Of a stretch of DNA of 27,547 bases, positions 22,239-27,547 are shown in pieces; the first letter of the stretch is position 1; each line of letters starts with the position of its first letter. A program made the translations under genes and the position numbers. This stretch comes from Oppiella nova. Lineage: Eukaryota > Arthropoda > Arachnida > Sarcoptiformes > Oppiidae. Where the stretch lies: positions 1-27,547 of the forward strand of contig CAJPVJ010000347.1 in the NCBI GenBank assembly GCA_905397405.1, in the 5' to 3' direction. The notes beneath the pieces are model-generated. The model was not told the DNA's origin. It saw nothing but the letters and a program-made list of their open reading frames with translations, and searched no databases.

Positions 22239-22694
22239 TTTATGTCTAATTCATTTCAATTGATACTAATTGATTGGAAATTTTATTTTTCTCAAGTATT
22301 TGCTTTATCTTATAGCAAATTATGTTTATATTTGTCGTCATCCGATGATTACTTATAAGTTAAGCATATTTTGATTATTGAGTTTCGAAATGAATACATA
22401 GATAAACATTAATTGGATTCAAATTAATGTCAAAATATTTGACAAATAAACTGTTAGCTGTAATGAATGTTTTTAATTTAAAAATAAACTTTGAATATAT
22501 GATATATTTATACAAATTGTCTCAGAAAACATGAGTCAAAATGAATGATAATTAAGTCTAGATTTAAATAAATAATAATATTTTAAATTATTATTAAATT
22601 AGAAATAGTTTTATCTTAAAAAACGGATTCAAATACAAATTGTTTTCACAATTAACGTTAATATATAATAAAAACTAAAACATGAGAAATACTA
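22239..22694. other. Intergenic region between CPSF2 and ACMSD
   Basis: 456 bp, AT-rich, with no gene. It must hold the 3' end of CPSF2 and the promoter of ACMSD. I see no canonical minus-strand AATAAA close to the CPSF2 stop. Confidence 0.55.
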
Positions 22695-25163
22695 TTAGAT
22701 GATAGCGTACTGTTCGTAAAGTATTTTTCTAACTTTATAGTAGTCCTCGGAAAGGGTGCCCTCGAGGTGTATGCGCCCGAACTCACTGCGCCGGACCTCT
22801 ACCTGATTGTTACAGTAGAGGACACCCCCGGAGAATTCGGCCTGAATTCCGCTTTTCATGAGAACTTGTTTGAAGTCCGAGAGTTTGAGTTCATTAACAA
22901 AAATTGTCGGATGAGACGGGATTTGATTGGCTGGAAGTTGGCGTAGAGTTGGAAGCAGTTCCCGACCACCCGGTGCCGCACTATCGTCGCTCGGTTGGCC
23001 TTCTCTGGAAGGGTCGTCCACTTTCTCGGACTCCTTTTGGGGCAGAAGTGACTCGATTTGCGTCATTTCGATCTCGGCCTCGACCCACGACAGCTCCGCC
23101 CCGTCCTTCGCCTCAGCGAATGACAGCGAACTCACCAAAGAGTCCTTCAGTTTCACCTGATATATGTGACTCTCGGTGGTCGCGTCCACCGTCTCAAACA
23201 GCTTCGGGATAAATATCTTGTCGGACACAAAATCGCGACAATATTTAGCCATCGATTCGGTCGCCTCTTCAGAGCCGCGAACCAGAATCAGACGACGAGG
23301 TTTTAGCATTGAAATGATCTTTTGAATGGACGCGCCGTCGGATCTGCCTTCGAAGTCGATGTACTGGACGTTTGCGTGAATGTTAAACGTCTGCACATTC
23401 ACCACACACTTTGTGGGCACTTCTTGGGTCTCAGGTGTGGCCTCTTCGGCGCCGTCTTTCTTAACATTCTCTTTGTTCTCCTCTTCGCCGGTCTGTGCGG
23501 TGTTGGCGCCGACGACGTCGAAGATGACGTAGTCCTCGGGTCTGATGGTCTCTCCGTACTCATCCCACTTGATTTTGCGTTCGGGCGCCGGAAACATGGG
23601 GTAAGACTTCTTCGCCTGCTTGAAGAAGCCGCCGCCTTTCACTTTACCCTCTTTGTTAGGCATCATTAGGTCGTGCTTCACGACACTCGAGTGCGCGTGC
23701 ATTGCGTGAGACGTCCCACTGCTGGCCGCAAAGCTGCCGCTCGAGACGGGACTCTTGTTCAGGCCGTCGTCCACTTCCATACCCTCGTCCTCCTCTTCGC
23801 TCTCATTATTCTCATCGGAATCAGAGTCCGATTCGCCGACACCTGACGCCTCATTCGTTGCATTCATTTTGCTTTTCTTAAGATTCTCTTGTCGTCGATA
23901 TTCCTCTAATTCGAGTCCATTCAGAGGAACCCTTTGCTTAATCTCTAATGTGATGAGTCGTCCCTTTTGGCTGTTCATCAGTTGATGGGCTAAAGTGCCG
24001 ACAGAACACCTTTGAGTCAAAATAATACAGTTCTTGGGATTTGTGGACCAATTGAAGAATAAGTCTCGAGAGTAACCGCACTCTAAGTCCGGTTGAGACG
24101 CGAGAACAACTCGGGGCTCAAGAATGCGCTCCAAATCTCCATACTTGTGACACAACTGTAAGTGTTTGAACTGAAAGGGATTATTGCGTTGGGCTTCAAA
24201 AGATCGCATCAGTTTGTCGGACATCCACTCCACCAAAGACTTCGCAAACTCTATCACATTATAACTGAAGTTATTTAGAAGTACTAACGAATAGGTCATA
24301 AGACCCGAGTCCTGGTTCCGCCACCACTGCTCCAACATGTGGGCCAACTCAAGCACCCGACCCGCAGTGTCCACAGCGATCAACACATTGCCGCCGCTCT
24401 GAAGGGTCGCCATAATACTGGTGATCAACAGCTCATCCCTTTTGCGACGCCTTTCCTGAACGTAATTCGCGTTAAACGCGTCGGTTATGAGAAGCGACGG
24501 CCGGCTTATGCTCTCGAGAACGCATCCATTCAGATGTCTCTCCTTCTTGTGGTTGAAGTCAATGGCGTACACAATGTCTTCCTCGCCGTCCTTAACGATG
24601 CGCCAAATGGTGCCCCCAATCATGTGTCCGGCGGCTAATGGGGTGATCGTAAGCCCCTGTCCCTTGCCTTTCAGAGCAATGGTTTGGTTGTACTTGACTT
24701 GAATGACGCGATCAAAGGCGGCGTCGACGTCATCCAAAGTGAAGAGATCAAAGTTCTCGTAGTTGTGTCGCGACTGATACAAGTCATACATAAACATCTG
24801 TCCCATGAGATACACCGGTGTCGTGGCGTACACCTCGCAGTTCAGACCACACTTCCCCACCAGATATGGCAGACATCCTGTCCGACGGCAATGGGAATAC
24901 ATGTCATGAATGAGTTGACGCTTTAATTGGTCACTAAATTGAGACAAATGTCTATAAATACCCAAATGGTGAGCGTCTGGATGTGATATGAGGACCGCGT
25001 CGATCTGTTTCACATGTTTCGCCAATTGCTTGATATATGTCTCCGAAAACATCTCATCCAACCCGCAGTCCAAGAGGAACCGGAACTCATCCACTTGTAG
25101 TAAATAAGAGGGCGGACTGTCTCCCACACCACTGATGGCCTCGAATCGGATAATCGATGTCAT
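22695..25163 (-). CDS. CPSF2: Cleavage and polyadenylation specificity factor subunit 2 (CPSF100)
   Basis: A metallo-beta-lactamase/beta-CASP subunit of the nuclear complex that cleaves pre-mRNA 3' ends, partner of the endonuclease CPSF73. The start ([29 protein letters not shown]) and end ([23 protein letters not shown]) match the family across the full length. The metal motif is degenerate (SHPDAHHLG, not HxHxDH), as in animal CPSF100, so it should be catalytically inactive. An acidic linker ([17 protein letters not shown]) precedes the conserved [16 protein letters not shown] segment. The whole 822-codon frame is open, but positions 24961 down to 24878 look like an 84-nt intron (GTATTT..GGACAG). 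Removing it turns HHLG-28 [16 protein letters not shown] into [12 protein letters not shown], the family spacing, and gives 794 residues (human 782). Preferred exons: 25163-24962 and 24877-22695. Codon use is GC-richer than the flanks, consistent with strong constraint. Confidence 0.97.
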   Translation of the reverse strand: MTSIIRFEAISGVGDSPPSYLLQVDEFRFLLDCGLDEMFSETYIKQLAKHVKQIDAVLISHPDAHHLGIYRHLSQFSDQLKRQLIHDMYSHCRRTGCLPYLVGKCGLNCEVYATTPVYLMGQMFMYDLYQSRHNYENFDLFTLDDVDAAFDRVIQVKYNQTIALKGKGQGLTITPLAAGHMIGGTIWRIVKDGEEDIVYAIDFNHKKERHLNGCVLESISRPSLLITDAFNANYVQERRRKRDELLITSIMATLQSGGNVLIAVDTAGRVLELAHMLEQWWRNQDSGLMTYSLVLLNNFSYNVIEFAKSLVEWMSDKLMRSFEAQRNNPFQFKHLQLCHKYGDLERILEPRVVLASQPDLECGYSRDLFFNWSTNPKNCIILTQRCSVGTLAHQLMNSQKGRLITLEIKQRVPLNGLELEEYRRQENLKKSKMNATNEASGVGESDSDSDENNESEEEDEGMEVDDGLNKSPVSSGSFAASSGTSHAMHAHSSVVKHDLMMPNKEGKVKGGGFFKQAKKSYPMFPAPERKIKWDEYGETIRPEDYVIFDVVGANTAQTGEEENKENVKKDGAEEATPETQEVPTKCVVNVQTFNIHANVQYIDFEGRSDGASIQKIISMLKPRRLILVRGSEEATESMAKYCRDFVSDKIFIPKLFETVDATTESHIYQVKLKDSLVSSLSFAEAKDGAELSWVEAEIEMTQIESLLPQKESEKVDDPSREGQPSDDSAAPGGRELLPTLRQLPANQIPSHPTIFVNELKLSDFKQVLMKSGIQAEFSGGVLYCNNQVEVRRSEFGRIHLEGTLSEDYYKVRKILYEQYAII
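24878..24961 (-). other. Stop-free 84-nt intron inside CPSF2
   Basis: The minus-strand sequence starts GTATTTATAG and ends CGTCGGACAG, so donor and acceptor are canonical. The length is a multiple of three, without an in-frame stop, so retention would insert 28 residues directly after the HPDAHHLG metal-motif loop. The known CPSF100 spacing at this point (HLG followed by LPY) has no insert, which is why I call it an intron. Confidence 0.85.
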
Positions 25164-25174
25164 TGTCGCGACAA
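25163..25174. promoter_or_regulatory. 12-bp palindrome at the CPSF2 start
   Basis: TTGTCGCGACAA is a perfect palindrome whose last base is the A of the CPSF2 ATG. With a CGCG core in an AT-rich genome it may be a 5' untranslated or promoter element. A role is speculation. Confidence 0.3.
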
Positions 25175-25695
25175 GAGGTCACCCAATCGGTCCCGAACTA
25201 CCCTATGATCCGCTTGTCTTCAGGTGTCTCACTGTCTGTCACTCAATCTTCACGAGCAGATAATTGTCCACAAAATGTCTTAATTGCTAACAAATGTCTT
25301 GATTTTGTTTGGCTTTCCGTGTTTTGGTTACAAATGATAAGTGAATTGTATTTTGACTGCAATTCATCACAAATATAACTACAATTAACTCAATGTTTGT
25401 ATTTGTCTTATAAAACGTGTTTTGTATCCAAATTTTCGTCAAACTATGAATTCATGAAATAAATCGTGAAATGAGTTCAAAAAACACAATAAATGTGACA
25501 AAAACTCCTTTCAAGGCATTCATTGGGTTCACGCATTCACTCACATCTGGCGTCCCCTTGTGTTCAACACATACTTCAACACAATTCGCGACATTCACCA
25601 CAAATTGCAGTCCAATATCAACCCGTCTTGCGGTCACTCTATTAGGTCCAACACAATCATTGCCATCAATTGAACTCTTTTTACAAACCATTCAC

Positions 25696-25727
25696 GAGAG
25701 AGTGAGTGAGTGAGTGAGTGTGTGTGA

Positions 25728-25763
<36 letters not shown>
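25696..25763. repeat. Compound GAGT / GT / GA microsatellite
   Basis: Grades from GAGT tetranucleotides to GT and then GA dinucleotides over about 68 bases. Confidence 0.95.
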
Positions 25764-25764
<1 letters not shown>

Positions 25765-25947
25765 AGGAACATAACTAGGATGATCCAGGCTGTTCTTGAA
25801 TGAACTGGTTTATACAATTTATACAAATCATACAGTAATTAATTAATTACTTAATTAAGATAAGATTTATTTGTAAACTATTAATGACTACAAAAATGCA
25901 TATAATTATCAAAACATTTGCAACTATTTTATTAAAACAATCAATAA

Positions 25948-25953
25948 TTTATT
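25948..25953 (-). terminator. Poly(A) signal of MRPL41
   Basis: TTTATT on the plus strand reads AATAAA on the minus strand, 47 bases past the MRPL41 stop codon. A second copy lies at 25928-25933. Confidence 0.6.
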
Positions 25954-25999
25954 GAAACAAAAACTGATGAATACATGAGATGTACACTAATTGAGACAA

Positions 26000-26554
26000 T
26001 TATGGCTGAATGCCGAAGAAGTTGCCATCAATGAAGAGATCAGCGCCGGTCTGTTTGGCCCGAATGCGGGCCTTTTGGACGTCTTCCTCACTGACCTCCG
26101 CCTCCATTTGTTGACCACTTTTGAACTTATCGATGATATCGTCGGCGAGAGTGGCGTTGAAGAGATCTCTGGCGGTGAACTCAGTCTGCGTTATCTCGGG
26201 ACACCTGTACGACACGTAGGGCTTGAGTGGGAAGCCCTTGAGGTCGGGAACAACCAATTGTGGCTCCATTTCCTTGACGTACACGAACTTCTTGCGGAAC
26301 CAATAGCCGGGCCATCGGATCAACAGCGTGTCCCTGAAGACGGGGTAATCGAACTCCTTCTCGAGCAGTGGTGTGGGCAGTTTGTGGTGTTCAAACTGAC
26401 CTCGCTCATTGGGCACCGGGAACTTCCGGAAGTTACGCTTCCCGGACAACACACATGTCGTGTGCACTGCCCTCACGTACCGGTGCTCTACAGACACAGC
26501 GCCCGACCGCAGCAGTGGATGGCTCGCCGGTGGGCCCACTAATCGACACAACAT
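26000..26554 (-). CDS. MRPL41: Mitochondrial large ribosomal subunit protein mL41
   Basis: A structural protein of the mitochondrial 39S large ribosomal subunit. The single-exon frame of 184 residues starts at the ATG at 26554. The N-terminus (about residues 1-38) is rich in Arg and Ser and nearly free of acidic residues until VEH, as expected of a mitochondrial presequence. GKRNFRKFPV follows, as in insect homologues. The diagnostic core is EMEPQLVVPDLKGFPLKPYV with SYRCPE after it; human L41 has the equivalent PEFVPPDLTDFKLKPYVSY. The protein is longer than the human one (about 137 aa) and nearer the insect length, and it has an extra C-terminal acidic/basic tail ending DGNFFGIQP. Its start faces NUP42 across 214 bp, so the two probably share a bidirectional promoter. 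Two minus-strand AATAAA signals lie within 75 bases of its stop. Confidence 0.92.
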   Translation of the reverse strand: MLCRLVGPPASHPLLRSGAVSVEHRYVRAVHTTCVLSGKRNFRKFPVPNERGQFEHHKLPTPLLEKEFDYPVFRDTLLIRWPGYWFRKKFVYVKEMEPQLVVPDLKGFPLKPYVSYRCPEITQTEFTARDLFNATLADDIIDKFKSGQQMEAEVSEEDVQKARIRAKQTGADLFIDGNFFGIQP

Positions 26555-26768
26555 TTGACAGATTAATGGATCAATTCACAGATAATTGGATCCGATTGTC
26601 ATTTACAAGACTTTTCACAGCAAACCAAACAATACAGCGATTCGTGTGTTGTTTACAGCGAAGAGTCGTTCGTATATTCCGTTACGACATGTGTTTGATG
26701 TCAACAAACGTTACGTGAATTGCAGTGAAAATCTGATCCCAAGAGTGATTCAAAGACCACCAAAAGTG
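26555..26768. promoter_or_regulatory. Shared divergent promoter region MRPL41 / NUP42
   Basis: 214 bp separate the two start codons on opposite strands. The plus-strand frame upstream of NUP42 stays open back to 26586 but contains no in-frame ATG, so this stretch is best read as promoter plus both 5' untranslated regions. I see no clear TATA box. Confidence 0.6.
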
Positions 26769-27547
26769 ATGACGATTTGTCACTTTTACGCCAAAGGGTA
26801 CTGTCGTTACGGCAATAACTGTCGGTTCCAACACATCGACAACACTCAAGACTGTATGCACTCACGGTATGACAACACATCACCAACTAATCCATTATGT
26901 CTTTGATTGCCAACAGATTATCAAAAGACTTACCAAAACAGTCGGCAATACGATGGCAGACACACACAGACGGCTAACACTTCCAATAAGATTGGCTTCA
27001 GTTTCAACAAAACTCTCGATAATATAACGACAAGTAATACAAATCCAGTGCTTCCGCAGAGGTTTCAATTGAGTAGCTCTTCGGCCAACTATAGACCAAA
27101 TGAGACACAAAACACTTCGTTCGCCAGAAATGGGTTTCAATTTGCGAACAGCGGTTCCACTCCTGCGGTCAACCAAAGGGTGGGAGCCTTTAGTTTCAAC
27201 CGAACTCTTCAGCAGATATCCGGTGGTAATGGAGTAGTGGTGGACGATATGGACATGGAGTCGACGGCCATCGCATCCATGCGACCCAATAGTGTGTCGC
27301 GTGAACCACAACCCACTGGTTTTGGCGGCTTTTCGCAGACAAACACCAGTTTTGGATCAAACAGACCGTTGATGTCACCCAAACTGGACACAATGGTCAC
27401 CAAGACCTCGACATTTGATGTACACACCACCACTACTTCTGTTCCACAACCAAATGATGACATCTATTCCAAAGACTCGGATTTGACGCCACAAGACATG
27501 AGACAATACTCGTCCACTGCATTCACTTACAAATCGATACCTATATA
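26769..27547 (+). CDS. NUP42: Nucleoporin NUP42 (NUPL2/CG1), 3'-truncated by the window
   Basis: A cytoplasmic-face nuclear-pore protein that binds Gle1 during mRNA export. Exon 1 is 26769-26853. A 63-nt intron (26854-26916, GTATGC donor, CAACAG acceptor) follows, and exon 2 runs from 26917 past the window end. Splicing at the other GT (26867) would hit a stop, so the 26854 donor is chosen. The protein opens with one CCCH zinc finger (MTICHFYAKGYCRYGNNCRF, then QH). Its C4, C12, C18 and H22 spacing is identical to that of human NUP42. Sparse phenylalanine motifs follow (GFSFN, GFQF, AFSFN, GFGGF, SFGS). The last visible part (DLTPQDMRQYSSTAFTYKSI) resembles the C-terminal Gle1-binding segment of human NUP42 ([20 protein letters not shown]). 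About 238 residues are visible and probably only a short tail is missing, so the protein is far shorter than human (423). The conserved central segment of human NUP42 is not apparent. Confidence 0.88.
26854..26916 (+). other. 63-nt intron of NUP42
   Basis: Donor GTATGC, acceptor GCCAACAG. It joins the zinc-finger exon (..NTQD, 1 base) to exon 2 (2 bases, giving Tyr) and restores one open frame to the window end. Confidence 0.85.

Larger units (their letters stand above)
25164..25999. other. Intergenic region between MRPL41 and CPSF2
   Basis: Contains the CPSF2 promoter side and the MRPL41 3' end. Two overlapping frames of about 80 codons lie on opposite strands (25452-25691 minus, 25471-25713 plus). 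Neither resembles a known family, and mutual overlap explains both staying open. A compound microsatellite follows. Confidence 0.45.

Noticed and set aside
22904-25378. Plus-strand frames of 70 to 115 codons opposite CPSF2
   Set aside because: They are antisense shadows of the strongly conserved CPSF2 coding sequence, or extend just past its start, and show no family resemblance.
25452-25713. Overlapping frames of about 80 codons on opposite strands between MRPL41 and CPSF2
   Set aside because: Mutually overlapping, unrecognised, and in a region expected to be 5' untranslated or promoter sequence.
25991-26718. Plus-strand frames of 183 and 116 codons over MRPL41
   Set aside because: Antisense to MRPL41 or running through the shared promoter. 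The MRPL41 reading has family motifs; these have none.
26586-26768. N-terminal extension of the NUP42 frame
   Set aside because: The frame is open back to 26586 but begins at TTG and has no ATG before 26769. The zinc finger starts directly after Met in homologues.
26867-26916. Alternative NUP42 donor at 26867 (ACG|GTATGA)
   Set aside because: It joins exon 2 in a frame that reaches a stop after about 20 codons. The donor at 26854 keeps the frame open to the window end.
26895-27463. Minus-strand frames of 61 to 138 codons over NUP42 exon 2
   Set aside because: Shadows of the NUP42 frame, which ends in a recognisable Gle1-binding-type segment.
1-27547. tRNA, rRNA, snRNA genes and CRISPR arrays
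   Set aside because: I looked for tRNA B-box-type GGTTCGA sequence, conserved snRNA strings and regularly spaced repeats with unique spacers, and found none.

Overview
This is an arthropod-like eukaryotic nuclear window. The background is very AT-rich, the introns are short GT-AG introns (61 to 138 nt where they can be placed), single-gene transcription units are closely packed on the right, and the recognisable proteins are metazoan orthologues (CPSF2, ACMSD, MRPL41, NUP42). An acariform mite is my best guess for the lineage, but that is an inference from intron size, AT content and protein divergence, not something the sequence proves.

Left part (1 to about 18,400): no recognisable gene. 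It is AT-rich DNA with long GA/CT microsatellites, a 426-bp direct duplication (6982-7964), a perfect 45-bp inverted repeat around 449 bp (8047-8585), a G-rich TAGGGT-type cluster with a textbook G-quadruplex motif (12138-12375), and a rearranged block at 13178-14972. That block holds two adjacent tandem duplications (A A' B B'), a perfect 54-bp inverted repeat across the A/B junction, and an ambiguous base at the arm's edge. A weak candidate for a small spliced gene lies at 15852-16268 on the minus strand, with a 9-bp minisatellite in its putative intron.

Right part (18,401 to the end): six genes. On the minus strand, in coordinate order, are a 133-aa tetraspanin-like four-helix membrane protein (two exons), an unrecognised 214-aa four-helix membrane protein (one exon), a complete four-exon ACMSD of the kynurenine pathway, CPSF2/CPSF100 of the mRNA 3'-end cleavage complex, and MRPL41 of the mitochondrial large ribosomal subunit. 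Head-to-head with MRPL41, on the plus strand, is NUP42, a CCCH zinc-finger nucleoporin cut by the window's right edge a little before its expected C-terminus. CPSF2 and NUP42 both act late in mRNA biogenesis (3'-end cleavage and nuclear export), but nothing suggests the genes form one functional system. The clustering looks like ordinary compact gene packing beside a repeat-rich gene desert.

The most useful annotation points are hidden splice structures. The apparently intronless CPSF2 reading frame contains a stop-free 84-nt (3n) intron, and ACMSD, the tetraspanin-like gene and NUP42 need splicing to give their correct proteins. I found no tRNA, rRNA, CRISPR array or autonomous transposon gene.
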